The notes below the pieces were generated by a model. That model was not told the DNA's origin and did no database searches. It saw only the letters and a list, made by a program, of their open reading frames with translations. From Perilla frutescens (lineage: Eukaryota > Streptophyta > Magnoliopsida > Lamiales > Lamiaceae): 64,000 nucleotides of DNA. The position numbers and the translations under genes were made by a program. Shown piece after piece: positions 23,789 to 36,490 of this stretch (positions are counted from its first letter, which is position 1; every line of letters begins with the position of its first letter). Location of the stretch: assembly GCA_026008535.1 (NCBI GenBank), contig BRKX01000002.1, positions 62,121,170 to 62,185,169 on the forward strand, in the 5' to 3' direction.

Positions 23789-24210
23789 TTGTTGGAAAAT
23801 TATATTTCTTATTTTTGATGAATGTCAAACACTACTACGTAAAATGAAACAAGTTGAAAAATTACCCAACTTCAAGTGAAGGGGAAACACAAATCAACAT
23901 AAAGCCAGTTTGGAAGTGAACAAGCTAGTTGATGAAAGGAATTAATGAGCTAGCTCATGAAGAGAACAAGTTATCTGATGAACAATATAGCTGACGAAGA
24001 GAACAAGCTAGAAGGTGAACAAACTAACTGATGAAATATGCTAGAAAATGAACAAAACATAAGTCAGTTGAAAGCTCAACACAAGCTAAAATACTCTAGC
24101 TACCAAAGAGAGAAGATTAGTAAAAGCAACTTGAAAACCATCAACTGAATTGGTGAGAAGAAAATGCAAAGTCAAGACAAACTGACAACAGTTTACTAAA
24201 AATATCATCT
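23789..24210 (+). mobile_element. Second 'tgttggaaaatta' LTR-like fragment
   Basis: Shares the phrase 'ttttgatgaatgtcaaacac' with 21495-21540, followed by short imperfect repeats of gaagctagctgatgaa type. Probably a truncated LTR of the same Copia-like family. Confidence 0.3.
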
Positions 24211-24214
24211 TTGT

Positions 24215-24495
24215 TCAAAAAAATGTGTAATACAATGGTTATATAAACTCGTTATTGACTAATATGCAGGTAGACAACGGTTACAACAAACCGTTGTCTT
24301 GGCATTATCCTTAGTCTGAAAAATCATGCACATAACAATTGTATCTAACCGACCATTGTCATTTTCAAAATATACATTAACATAGACAACGATGTTCACT
24401 AAAATCGTTGTTAGTTTCTAAAAGACAACAATTTTCAATATAAAATTGTTGTCTTATTGGTGTTGTTTATTTATAAAATTGTAGTATTGACATTT
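24215..24495. mobile_element. CACTA-like subterminal repeat block
   Basis: The motifs gacaacggtt, aaccgttgtc, gacaacgatg and gacaacaattt recur in both orientations, and the block ends near 'aaaattgtagta'. This is typical of CACTA subterminal arrays, here without a body. Independent of the element at 19686-21235, whose motif is cgacgga. Confidence 0.45.
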
Positions 24496-25322
24496 CAGAT
24501 TGTTTAATTTGTTATTCCTTAATTTTTTTGACCTTGAAAATGCTTTTAAAAATGAAATTGATTATTTAATTCATATTTGCCTTTAAGTGTATCTACAATG
24601 AAAATAGTAACATTTTTCTTAATTTTCTTCTAACTAGTAATAGTTATCGATCTTAATAAAAGAATGCATCATATGATTCATCCACAATTTACATACAATC
24701 TATGTTCGACTAGTGCTTGATGTACATATAAACGTGAAAATACGATTATTTACTATAATTTTAGTGTTTTTCTTTTTGCATTTTGGTGTTGTTTTTTCTT
24801 ATTGATGTTTTTCTTATTCTATTTTGATGCTAAAATATTTAGCAGTACCAAAATATAATAAGAAAAGTACTAAAATTATAGTAAAGAAGCTTGTTTTCAC
24901 ATTTACCACAAAATGTAGTCCCTATTATAAGTTTATAACCAACCTCTGTACATGTATGTGTGTGAAATCGCTAAAATATTGTTCAAGTCATAGTGTGTTG
25001 TATGTGCGATTCAATCGACGTACGGGTCTTTTTTGCTTTTTTGATGTGAGGCGCCACTATATATCTAACTAAATTTAGGGTTTTACACTATGCATTTTAC
25101 TTGTATCAAGTCGATCTATTTCTAACCGTCAAAATTTTCCTAATCAATGAGTGTGATTGATTCATAATTAACGTACTAAACCTAGTTTTTATTAGAACCT
25201 ATCGCTTATATATATAGAAGGATGAGTTCCAACGAGAATTAATACGATGTGGGAATTAGATATGCTAGTTAAGAGCATGCAATTGGTTCTCTATATTCCA
25301 TATTTAAATTCTATAACTACCC
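24496..25322. other. AT-rich spacer DNA
   Basis: A short open frame at 24824-25072 shows no motif and I do not consider it a gene. Nothing else is recognised. Confidence 0.4.
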
Positions 25323-25330
25323 GTTGTATG

Positions 25331-25839
25331 TAGGGCTGTAAATGAACCAAACAGTTTATGAGCTACGTACTCGGGTATTGACTCGAAAAAAGCTCGATCG
25401 TTATTTAGTAAACAAATCAAACTCGAACCTTTTTTCGAGTTCGACTAAATAAATGAGTCGAACTCGAATTTGAGGGTATTCAGCTTGCCATGTTCGCGAA
25501 TAGTTTGAATTCGAAGATAAACGAGCGAGCCTATTCGCGAACTCACTCACGAATGTGTTCGCGAACTTATAATCGAACCTTTAATCGAGCTTATGTTAAA
25601 AAGCTATAAAAATTAATTTTTTATTGACATCAAGGATGAAACATTGGTCAAAATAAATCATATATACTTAATAACTCTCCTAACCAAGCCACTAGACAAG
25701 ATAACAATTTTATTAATATTGAATTTGTTTATTGTTCTATAACCTTGATGAATATACATATATAATCTCAATAAAAAATTATATAAACAAAGCATGATAT
25801 ATATATATATATATATACCAAAAAATAACTCAATAATTG

Positions 25840-25880
<41 letters not shown>

Positions 25881-26717
25881 GTAGCTATGATATAGTTGCT
25901 AGTCAAGGAAAATTAAACAACACCAATATAAAACAATAAATTGTGTTTAATATATAACTTCATTAGCTCATTTAATATGTTTAATACTTATTAGTTATTA
26001 GTCATGATTCATGAAGTAAAATTATTCGGCCAAGAATAATGATCTATATGAATTTTACAAAAATTAAGATTATCATAAAACAAATTATATTTACAAAGAT
26101 TGAGTTAGATTTATGATTAAATTTTCTATTAAGAATAAATGTAAATAGAATTCTCAATAAAAATGAATATAATAAAAGTTAATCTTCAAAACTTTAATAT
26201 ATATGTACCAAAATTTGAATATCCAAGTTTAAAATACAACTTACTAGTGTTTTCTTATTATCTTAAATTTGAATATACATTCAACATAGATTATTCAGCT
26301 TCTAGTTTAAGTTCAACACATTTTGTGGTTTTGTTTCGAGGGAGAAAAGAGAGGGTTAAGAAAAATCAAAACACGTGGAATTTGCAATTAATTCTTTGAT
26401 ATATGTTTCAATATTCAAATGTTTCATCAAAATACATTGGTCTCGGTTAAAGAATCAACAAACTTTTATCGAACTATTTGTTGAGCTTTTATCGAATTGT
26501 CCGTTGAATTAATTATCGAACTTTAATAAAACCCTTTATTGAATTGATCTCGAGTCGAGATCAAATCGAACTCAGCCATAGTTTTTTTTTATTCGAATCG
26601 AACTCGAATAGGAAACCAAAGGCTCGAGTCGAACTCGAACTCGATCCCAATATGAATAAACGAATTCAAATTTAAACGTGGAGATATTTGACTTGATTCA
26701 GTTCGTTTACAACCCTA
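25331..26717. mobile_element. Non-autonomous hAT element, 1.39 kb
   Basis: Starts TAGGGCTGTAAATGAAC and ends gttcgtttacaaccCTA, an inverted match. It is flanked by a perfect 8-bp duplication GTTGTATG at 25323-25330 and 26718-26725. Subterminal segments are dense in tcgaactcga/tcgagttcga motifs at both ends. The centre is AT-rich, with a long (TA)n run near 25798-25880. There is no transposase. It lies in the spacer only, so it carries no information about arm age. Confidence 0.9.
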
Positions 26718-26929
26718 GTTGTATGTAATCTAGATTCCCAGTTGCGAATTATTTTTGTTGAATTTTTTGCTGTAATCTAGATCCGACTCTTGTTTGCTTC
26801 TAGTTAGTTCTTCTTCGTTGTACTCTTGCTTCTCTTTTTTCTTTTTTTATATTTGCCATTTATTCAAACAATAAAAAGCTTCATTAATAATTTCCCCCTA
26901 TAATTAAGCCTCATTATGGACGCTGACAT

Positions 26930-27170
26930 ATACTTCCAATTAATAATTATCATTCTATCATTTTAATTTTATTTTAAAAAAGTGTCATTCCATAAAGTTA
27001 AGATAGAAAATTCACATTTTTCACATATTTGTCCTCAATTAATGCATTCAAACAACTATATTTAATTCAATTAATGTATTCACGTAAGGATATATTAGAT
27101 AATTTAATTAATTTATTAATTTGTGTACATTTATCCAAAATGATATTTATATAGAAATGGAAGGAGTATA
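26930..27170. mobile_element. Possible MITE
   Basis: 'atacttcca...atcattctatcatttta' on the left and 'aaaatgatatttatatagaaatggaaggagta' on the right are loosely inverted, about 240 bp apart, with AT-rich sequence between. Low confidence, as the ends are diverged. Confidence 0.3.
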
Positions 27171-27751
27171 ATTTATTATAGTTAGTTGATCACATACAAT
27201 CAAGAGTGTTTTGTTTTTAATTGGCGATAATTGAAAGCCCCAAACTTTTGGGTGAATTTTAATCCACTAAGGAAAAAAGTATGTCATGTTAGACTATTGT
27301 AAAATAAACACCAATCATTATTAAATTGAAATTAGTACGTATTTTGGATATAATGATGTAATCTTACCACTCTTTTTCTTCTGCACAAAAAAAAAAATGA
27401 AGCAAAAATTTGACGTTGCTTTTGTAATATTCGGCTTAACCAATCAAATTAAATTTAGTATAGTTATTTTCTAATTGCTTATCGTTATGGACTTCTCTAA
27501 CTGAATTCGGTCATATACAACCAAATCACACCTACACAGTAATATTATTATTAATGATTTTAACCTAATCAAGCAAACAAAGACTTTTTCTACGTGCTTT
27601 ATGTTGACTATAATCCGAAGTCATCTAACTAGGATTTTAGTGAAAATTAAAATTTTATGACAAATAAAGTTTCACGAGGCAGTGGGTGGTGACTGGTGAT
27701 ACAACTACTCCGACTGTGGCCATAGGCCCACTAAGTTCTCCCTACTACGGT
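27171..27751. other. Distal promoter of right laccase
   Basis: Unrelated to the corresponding region of the left gene, except for a roughly 70-bp diverged stretch at 27680-27751. No gene is visible. Confidence 0.5.
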
Positions 27752-27836
27752 AACCTAATTCGCCAACCTCAGCAACCATCTCTCTCTCTCTCTCTGTGTC
27801 TGTCTCTCTCTGTATGCCCATTGTCCATTTCTTGTG

Positions 27837-27843
27837 TATAAAA
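27837..27843 (+). promoter_or_regulatory. TATA box of right laccase
   Basis: TATAAAA about 182 bp before the ATG. A TC-repeat leader lies just upstream, one dinucleotide shorter than in the left copy. Confidence 0.65.
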
Positions 27844-28024
27844 GGAAGTCCTGAGATTTGACTGTGAGCACATGCACAAGCAAATTAAGCATTTTAATTT
27901 CATCTTCTCTCATCGATCAATTATTCGTAGCTAGCTATTTCATAATTAGTTTGTGCTGAGAATTAATAAAGAGCTAGCTAGATCGATCGGTGGTTGGTTT
28001 AATTAATTATAAGGTAGCCGGAAA

Positions 28025-30085
28025 ATGGAGGTATTCACGAACAAGAATAGCAAAACCTTGTTTGCGTTGGCATTGTTAACCGTGTTGCTTCTTTTCACAC
28101 CTCTAGCAAAGGCGAAAGTGCACAGCCATCATTTTGTGGTAAGTCAAATACACTTAATTTGCAGATATATGATATATCTAGCTAGATTAATTTGTACGTA
28201 AATAATCATTATTGTCCTAAAACAGATTCAAGCAACGCCAGTGAAGAGGCTGTGCAAAACCCACAACACGATTACCGTCAACGGGATGTATCCCGGGCCA
28301 ACATTGGAGGTCAATAACGGTGACACTCTCGTCGTCAACGTCGTTAATCGAGCTCGTTACAACGTTACTATTCACTGGTAATTAATTAATTAATTAATTA
28401 ATTTTTCTATGATATATATACCTTCTAATATATATATGTATATATAGGCATGGAGTGAGGCAAATGAGAAGTGCATGGGCTGATGGGCCAGAATTCATCA
28501 CTCAATGCCCCATTAGACCTGGTGGGAGCTATACTTATCGGTTCACTATCCAAGGCCAAGAAGGCACACTCTGGTGGCACGCCCACAGCTCGTGGCTGAG
28601 AGCCACCGTCTACGGCGCTCTGATCATTCGCCCCAAACAAGGCGATTCGTATCCCTTCACTAAGCCCAACCGCGAAACTCCCCTTCTTCTTGGTGCGTAC
28701 GTAATGGAACGAATTACAACGTCGTTGACAATTCTCTCTCTCTCTCTCTCTCTCTCTCATGATCATCTTTAATTACTTTGGATTGTAAGTCTTGAACTAG
28801 TAGTTGTGATGGTGACTTAATTAGGTGAATGGTGGGACGCGAATCCCATTGATGTTGTGAGACAAGCAACAAGAACCGGAGCTGCCCCTAATATTTCTGA
28901 TGCTTACACCATCAACGGTCAACCTGGTGATCTATACAATTGCTCCAGCAAAGGTATATAATTAATTAATTAATTAATTAAAATATATACATGTGTATAT
29001 ATATAACAGTAACACTCACATATATATATGCATTTGGTTTCTGGACATCCTCATGCAGACACAATTACAGTTCCAATCAAGAGTGGAGAGACAAACCTCC
29101 TCCGAGTCGTGAACTCCGCACTCAACCAAGAACTCTTCTTCAAGGTCGCCAACCACAAGCTCACGGTGGTCGGAGCCGACGCCTCCTACGTGAAACCCTT
29201 CACCACCTCCGTTCTCATGCTCGGTCCCGGCCAGACCACCGACGTACTAATCACCGCCGATCAGCCATCCAATAGATACTACATCGCTGCACGCGCCTAT
29301 GCAAGCGCTCAAGGCGCGCCGTTCGACAACACCACCGCCACCGCCATCCTCCAATACGAATCCGCTCCCTGCCGCGGCGGCATTAATTGCTCCTCATCAA
29401 AGCCTGTCATGCCCACTATGCCAGCTTTCAACGACACCGCCACCGTCACCGCCTTCACCACCAGCTTCAGAAGCCCGCGGAAAGTGGAGGTGCCCACAAA
29501 TATCGATCACAATCTCTTCGTCACTGTGGGTCTCGGCCTCAACAACTGCTCTCGTGGAACAAGGCCTAGAAACTGCCAGGGTCCGATTAATGGAACTCGA
29601 TTCACTGCGAGCATGAACAATGCATCGTTTGTGCTGCCTTCGAATTTTTCATTGCTGCAAGCACACCAGCAAGGCATACCTGGAGTTTTCACGACGGATT
29701 TTCCGGCGAAGCCACCGAGGCAATTCGATTACACCGGAAATGTCAGCCGCTCGCTATGGCAACCCGTTCGAGGCACGAAAACGTACAAGCTCAAGTACGG
29801 GGAAACGGTGCAGGTTGTTCTTCAGGGAACGAGCATTTTCACGGCTGAAAACCACCCGATCCATCTTCATGGTTATGATTTCTATATCGTCGCTGAGGGA
29901 TTCGGAAATTTTAATCCCAGCAGAGATACAGCAAAGTTTAATCTCGTGGATCCACCTATGAGGAATACAGCAAGTGTGCCTGTTAATGGATGGGCGGTCA
30001 TCAGATTCGTTGCTGATAATCCAGGTTAGTTATTTAGTATAATTAATTAAACGCATGCATTTAATTAATTAATTATCTCTTTAAC

Positions 30086-30124
<39 letters not shown>

Positions 30125-30259
30125 ACAGGAGTGTGGTTGATGCATTGCCACTTGGATGTGCATATCACCTGGGGATTAGCAATGGCTTTCATCGTTGAAA
30201 ATGGCGTCGGCGAACTGCAAACGTTAGAGCCACCTCCGGCTGATCTTCCCCTTTGCTAG
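28025..30259 (+). CDS. Laccase (multicopper oxidase), right copy
   Basis: Exons are 28025-28138, 28226-28377, 28448-28692, 28825-28953, 29059-30024 and 30129-30259, all joined by GT-AG introns, giving 578 codons. The protein begins MEVFTNKNSKTLFALALL and has a cleavable signal peptide to about residue 30. Three cupredoxin domains follow, with the four copper-ligand segments (HWHGV in exons 2-3, WWHAH in exon 3, HPIHLHG in exon 5, HCHLDVH in exon 6). The longest continuous frame starts upstream at 29028, but its first codons are intronic: the exon begins after tcatgcag at 29059, giving ...NCSSKDTITVP as expected. Many N-x-S/T sites fit a secreted glycoprotein. It appears functional and identical in protein to the left copy, transcribed in the opposite direction away from the spacer. 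Confidence 0.96.
28237..28257 (+). promoter_or_regulatory. Candidate miR408 target site, right laccase
   Basis: Same exon-2 site as in the left gene, 18 of 21 positions complementary to miR408 by my alignment. Because both copies carry it unchanged, one miRNA would regulate both. Confidence 0.6.
30083..30123. repeat. (TC)17 microsatellite at a splice acceptor
   Basis: A TC run directly precedes 'taacag' of the last laccase intron and forms its polypyrimidine tract. The mirror in the left arm (about 14121-14154) has the same length. Confidence 0.8.
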
Positions 30260-30932
30260 AATTATATATACATACTTATATATATATATATATCAACGTC
30301 TCAAATTTCCCGCCACTTTTCATGTTCAATTCGTTCTTCAAGAAGCTAGGGCAACGTAACTAGCTACTAGTTAATTTTCCATTTAATTAATTCGTATTGT
30401 TTCCCTAATTAAATTTTAGAGGGGCTATATAGCTTTTACTTTTTGTATTGTTTTGTTTACCTAGTTACTAGTTATTTGATACATTCGTCCGCAATGAATT
30501 GAACTATCATTTCATTGTCCACCCCAGCATGCATGCATGCATGCATGCATGTGTTTAATTGGCTGTACGTGCTTAATTGCAATGAATTATAGCTATATGT
30601 TCATTTTTTTCACGCCCCATCATTTTAATTTTTCTATTGAAATTAGATATATAATTATATATGCATGAAAGAGTTTGTGGTAAACTTGGCGTTTGTATAC
30701 ATTTGGGCTCATTATATGATATCCCCTGTTACAATATTAAATTTATACTTTACAATAGTTTTTGTAAAAATAAAAATTAATTAAAACATAATGAATCATA
30801 ATCAATATTTATTAATAAAATTTAAGCGGGGTTCTAAGCGCACTAATTAAAAAATATAAATGTTATTAGTATGTAATTTAATTGGTATTCCTCCTCATTG
30901 TAAGAGTACCGGCCACACCCATTTCCCCCAAC

Positions 30933-30981
<49 letters not shown>

Positions 30982-31949
30982 GTATTCGAGCAGACATTCT
31001 AGCAGAATTGAAAAAAAAAAGAAATATTATTACTTTAACCAATGAAAATGAGGCGATTCTATCTCACTACATTTTCTTAAAAAAAAAGGCTACCTACAAT
31101 TTGTCTTCATGCATGCATGTTACCTAGTGGAACGGACTGAATTTGATTGATTTTGATTGATTATTTTAGCCTTCTTAGTTGGTTTAATTTAAATATACAT
31201 TGAATTTACCGGTCTGATCGACTAATCAGTAAATTCGATGAAATTCCAATATGTCAAAGTTGATCAATTTGAACCAAATCGGTCAAATTTTTATTTAAAT
31301 AATATATTTAATTTTATAAGTTGAGTAAATCATTATTCTATCTCCATTTAATTCCACATTTTGGTGAACATGCATTCTGTCCACATCAAATTGAATTGAA
31401 TCAAACTAGAAAAATCGAATATAACTGTGAAAATGTTACGGTGTATATTATGAAAATTTCAGAAGAGTTGTAATGGGACTAAAAAGAATATTATTAAAAT
31501 AAGTAATATTCAACCATGCGTTATAGCATAATTGAATATATATCTATATCTATATTATATATAAAAATAGAATAAATCTAATTTTACCTCCAATTTTATG
31601 GCAATTTAGTAATTAGATTCTATCTCGTAGGCATTTGCTTAAGTCAAATCTTCAAGCATCTATTAGAAGTTCACTACGTCCGTATTGGCAGTAGGCCGGT
31701 AACCCACTTAAATCATCCAATTATAACTCTCTAAAACCGCCCAAAATTCACAATTTTTCTCAATTCATTTTTTGATCTTCTCTTATTGCCTCTCATGCAA
31801 AACTCAGTTTCTCTTTAACATTCTTCACAAAATTCTGGAATTGGCTTGGCAGAAGCATCCAATTAAAAATCGTGTATTGAACAAACTCTCCTCTCTCCAC
31901 CATCAATCAATTTCTTCAAAAAATCTCTAACTCTTCTCTCTACCCATGC
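30260..31949. other. 3' flank of right laccase
   Basis: AT-rich with no gene. It contains the ATT-type microsatellite near 30934-30980 (three units longer than on the left) and a gcatgcatgc run near 30529-30551. Confidence 0.5.
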
Positions 31950-32302
31950 TTAAATTTCAAGCACACCGAATTGAAATAGAAGATTTTGAATTGATGATGC
32001 TGCGAAGGGACCGATGACATTGCAGTTGGCGCGGCGGCCAAACAAAGAAGTCTCTTCCTGTCTGTTTCTCTTAATTTCTAAAGCAATATTTGCAATTTCA
32101 CAACACTGGTCGGCAAAATGTGATATCCGACAATGAAGGTGCAATGTTCCGCAAATATTTTTCTACATTTTCTCAAAAAAGTAAACCCTAATTGTGCTTA
32201 GAAGGTCGAACTATTTGTGATTTTTCGTGTCGAACGATTTTGGCAGATGAAAAGCCTGTAGAGACTGAGTGGATGACATTTGTGATGAAAATATAGAGGA
32301 AG

Positions 32303-33251
32303 ATGGTACGACAAGTTGTAAGCCCGTTCAACGACCAGGGTAATGGCAAGAGGAAAGGTCTGTACAATTCTTCTTAAATTCTACTGTATATCTTTCATTT
32401 TTACATTTGTTTTTCTACAATAAAAAGAGACGTTATTTATGTGTAGTTGGAGTCATAGCATGATAATATCTTTGAGTTTCTTGGTAATGAAAAGGTAATG
32501 ATTTGGGGCACTATGGTGGAGATACATTGCTTTTCTCATTTTTTTATTGGTAAAAATTAAAATACTCGACAATTTTTATGTATGTGGTGTTTATGATGGT
32601 ATTGCCCCTTAAACTTTCTTTTATTTTTCAAGATGAGCACTGTGTAAGATATTTGTTTTGTGCACTTTGGGTACTTGATCTCTTTTATGCAGAGAGTTGA
32701 ATACAATATATGGACTGATGGACATTGTTCTATCCAATTCAGGCTCTTGGATTGGCTAATTGTTGGGAGTGAAAAGTTAGAACCTTTGTATACTAAATAT
32801 GAGCAGAGAGGTGAAAAACTTCTCTATGGCATATATGATTCTACTCTTTTTTTCCTCAACTGAATGGTGATCTCTAAAGTTGTATGTTTTGGACACATGG
32901 AGAGGCCAATAAAGTGGCTTGAGCACAGAATATGTGATTTAATATATCTTCAAACCTCACATGATGTGTATGCAACATGCTTTTCCTTTCTTAAAAAATG
33001 ATTTTGCTTTACTCATGTGGACATTAATATATATTCAAATTATTTTGTTTCTATAAATATTCTCACCCCTAACTTATTCAATCATGTGCTTTTAGGTAGG
33101 AAAATGAGAAAAATGATGATGTTATTATGATGTTGATTTTCAAGTATGAGAATCTGAGCTTCTATGCATCTTTCCATACATTTAATGAGCTTCAATTTTG
33201 GCAGAAACAAACTATTTGCTTTGTATTGGTTTCTCCCGATTCTAATTCGAG
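32303..33251 (+). CDS. Unassigned gene-like segment with splice-like exons (right copy)
   Basis: Exon-like pieces at 32303-32357 (MVRQVVSPFNDQGNGKRK, donor AAAG/GT), 32693-32863 (after tcttttatgcag; RVEYNIWTDGHCSIQFRLLD ... to TGA) and 33205-33251 (after ttttggcag; KQTICFVLVSPDSNS, donor GAG/GTATG). Upstream, 'aaaccctaattgtg' at about 32182 is like a plant 5' leader. Further pieces near 34735-35170 are interrupted by stops. The protein is unrecognised; a decayed gene or a non-coding transcript are both possible. Confidence 0.3.
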
Positions 33252-33457
33252 GTATGCCGTTTAATGAATCTTATTCGCAACCTTCACTTTTGAATTGATT
33301 TATGTTATAATTTTCAATAGCTCGAATTTTCTCATAATAGCCATTGTGGTTGCCTTGAACTTGATGGAGTTTTCCGAAGCATCTTTTGCTTTTATGTATA
33401 TATATATATATAGCAGTTAGTGCTAATCGTGAGACATTGATTGATGATCGATGAGAC

Positions 33458-34548
33458 CAAGGATGAAAATATCGCTATCGCAACATATATCGCAACTTCA
33501 ATTTGACAGATATATCGATATCGCAGAAAATTGAAAAAAATGACGGAAATCATATTAAAATCTTGGAAATTTAGTATGAAATTTTAGGAACTATTATGAC
33601 ATATTATTATGCACATATTCCACTAATTTTTTTGATAGAATTGTATTTTGAAAGCAAATATATGAATAATACATTATATAAATACCGTCTGAGACAATAC
33701 ATTTGACAAAATAATACATAATACAACATAAAATGACTAAATAAACATTATAAAGTACAATTAATACCAAAATGAGGATCTATGAGGTTCAAATATAGTA
33801 GATGGATGGAATGTCATCTTGTTCTAAACAATATTGGTACCAACTTATCACGTTCGAGTAATTATGGATATAATTATGCACATGCGCTTGATATGTTTCT
33901 TGATTTCTTCCAACAGCTTCACCATGAATTGGATAATGTCCACTGACCCAATTATTTTGTTGATACGCATTTTGAGTAGTTCAATTAATTTGTGAACTCC
34001 CATATGTGTAAGAAGCATATGAATCTTGGGACATATCACTATGATCAGTGCCACCCATATTCATAGAATCAAGATTTGGCAAATAATTTATATTCAATCT
34101 TAGATTTCAATTTCGTGTGATATATGGAGAGAAATTTTAGTGATTTGTCTATCATGTCCTCTAACTGAAAAAATAAGAAAATAAAGTCGGTGCACGTGCA
34201 TCTCACTTTTCTTTCTAAGACATCTGTTGATTTCCCGGTCTTCTTTCTCTTATATTTTTTTCAAAGTGAATGTTTTTATAAAACAAAGAATATTGCAACT
34301 CAAATAATTACATTGAAGACCTAAAAAAGATCACAAAAATATATAGTATTAAATAAAAATCAAAATATATTATAGAAATATTAAAAAAATCGCGATATAT
34401 TGCGATATGTTGCGATATATTGCGATATATTGCGATTTCTCATCGATACTCGGGAAAAAAGATATTCCCCCAATATCCATATCGCAATGTCAATATCTGC
34501 GATATATCCGCGATATATCTGCGATATTTCGCGATATTTTCATCCCTG
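33458..34548. mobile_element. Non-autonomous hAT element (right copy)
   Basis: Mirror of 9692-10796 with the same termini and the same 8-bp duplication (GATGAGAC on this strand, 33450-33457 and 34549-34556). It is 14 bp shorter than the left copy through a 12-bp and a 2-bp indel. Its presence with identical duplications in both arms shows it inserted before the arm was duplicated. Confidence 0.9.
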
Positions 34549-34556
34549 GATGAGAC

Positions 34557-36016
34557 TAAATATACATAAAAAGTTTGATTCTATAAGGTAGAACGGCTGT
34601 TGAGGCAAGCAAAGGGTGAGTTATGAGACAATCATGCAAAACCATAAAGCATGTCTCACTGATAATCGTTAGATTGGATGTTAATTTTCTTTTTTTGAAT
34701 TAATTGAGTTTGATGTTATTCCTATCAGGCGAGAATGCATTGACAAGCTAGCATAATCAGGAATCAAATCACAGGTTTTTACTAATTTATTTGACTGCAT
34801 ATATATTTTTCAGGTCTTTGGTTATTCTTTTGCTTGAATATATGATCTATTTGGTTTTGTTTTTAGAAAATTATTGTTCGATATTTTAAGCGCGAGTTTG
34901 TTTACGTTTTGCGATTGATTGTTTGTATTGTATAGATGTCATGTTAATTAATTTTATCCTGTTTGTTTTTGGTGTCCGGCTAATAATGCATACCAATGAC
35001 AAGGTTGTGCAGAAAATCTATCATCACGAGAAAGCTCAATGACAAAGAGGTCAAACCCGTATTCACCGGAATCTTGAAGGAGAAAAGGAGAATGTTGTAT
35101 GCAACGCATCATAAAAGGTCATGGCCATTGATGAGCTGCAAAGAATGTATATAAAACAACTTTGAGCAGAGGCTGCTATTGGAGGAATTTATGCTGCTTA
35201 CGTGAATCATTATGCTTTTATTAGGAAAAATAATTTTTATATGCAATGCCTAAGTTTTTAGTGTATTTAAAATTTAAAAATTTTATAATTTTGTAAACCT
35301 GAAATCTAATGCGATTTTGCTATTATTATATGAAGAAAGATTATGTTGTCTCATGTTTTCAGTAGTTATTTTATTTTATTTTATTTTTTTCTCACTATTT
35401 TTTGCTTAATTGTTTATGATTTTGATTTGTTAATTTTTAATGATATTATTCCTTATCAGGTGTTGAATTATGGAATATGTTGTGTCTTGGTTCTTGATAG
35501 TTTGATTTTTAATATTTAATTTTTTTTATCTGATCATGTTTGTGGTGCTTGGTTTATGTTTTACGTAAGAGTTATGTTGTTGAGGGCGTGAGTGAATGAA
35601 GAGATTAATATGTGATTTGTATGTGACTTAGTTTTGTTTGAATTTTTAATTTGTAATGGGATCGTTTTATTGGGTGATTTTCTACTAGGTTCTTAAATGA
35701 AAATGTTATATTTTTATTTTCAATATGCTCAAGTAAATATAATTTTTATTCAATATTATAAAATGTACTTCATGCATTAAACGGTCATGATACTTTTTAA
35801 ACGATATGAGTTATTATTATTAGATATAATTAAATTAATCCGCATCTAATTTTGTGTATAAAAAAATTGTAATACAATGCGAGAAATATTATATACAAAA
35901 TAATTATAAAAAAAAATTCAAACATAAAATGAGATATTGAGTGTGATATTAATTGAACTAAATAATGTTATATCGATTGACCACCACTATTGCCCCGGTG
36001 AAATACTAGTATTACT
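34557..36016. other. Arm sequence with decayed exon-like pieces
   Basis: Fragments such as CIDKLA (after cctatcag, near 34733) and KLNDKEVKPVFTGILKEK (about 35036-35090) have splice-like borders but no consistent open frame. The remainder is AT-rich. Confidence 0.35.
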
Positions 36017-36421
36017 TTAAAACTGAAAATTGAAAACCCATCCCATTTTGAATGAATACCACCAAATTAGTTTGAGTGAACAGAGATGTGGGATTGAAAA
36101 ACAGGTGAAGCCAAGAAACGGAAGTTGCTTTCCCCTCAAGCAATCCACTCTGCCAATTGCCATACAAACAAAGCAATCAGTAAAAAGTTTGCTTTGCGAC
36201 ACGTGGCAACTCTCATTAGCCACCTCAGCATCCAGAGAGGTAGAATGAATATAGAAGACGGGGTTTTGGGTTTTAGTTACAATACAGAATGGAATTTCGC
36301 ATTTATTTCCAAATATATTCAAACCATTCAACACAAAGGCTGTAAACATAATTAGCAGCAGTTTCTCTTGGAAGGAAACACTCCTTTTTATTTTGATTCA
36401 AACTCGCACCCTCACCCCCAA

Positions 36422-36490
36422 ATGACTATTCAAAATATACAGTTGAACAAGATAACAGAGGGCTTTTTAAAGTTCCTGCATTCCTCAAAG
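36422..36490 (+). CDS. Possible first-exon segment (right copy), unassigned
   Basis: ATG, 23 codons, then donor AAAG/GTATGT. Mirror of 7750-7818. The preceding leader is pyrimidine- and C-rich ('caccctcacccccaa'). No known family. Confidence 0.25.

Noticed and set aside
29108..29128. miR397 target site in the laccase
   Set aside because: About six mismatches, two of them near the miRNA 5' end, so weak compared with the miR408 site.
28991..29275. Frame starting MCIYITVTLTYIY upstream of laccase exon 5
   Set aside because: Starts in the fourth intron and runs out of frame with the laccase.
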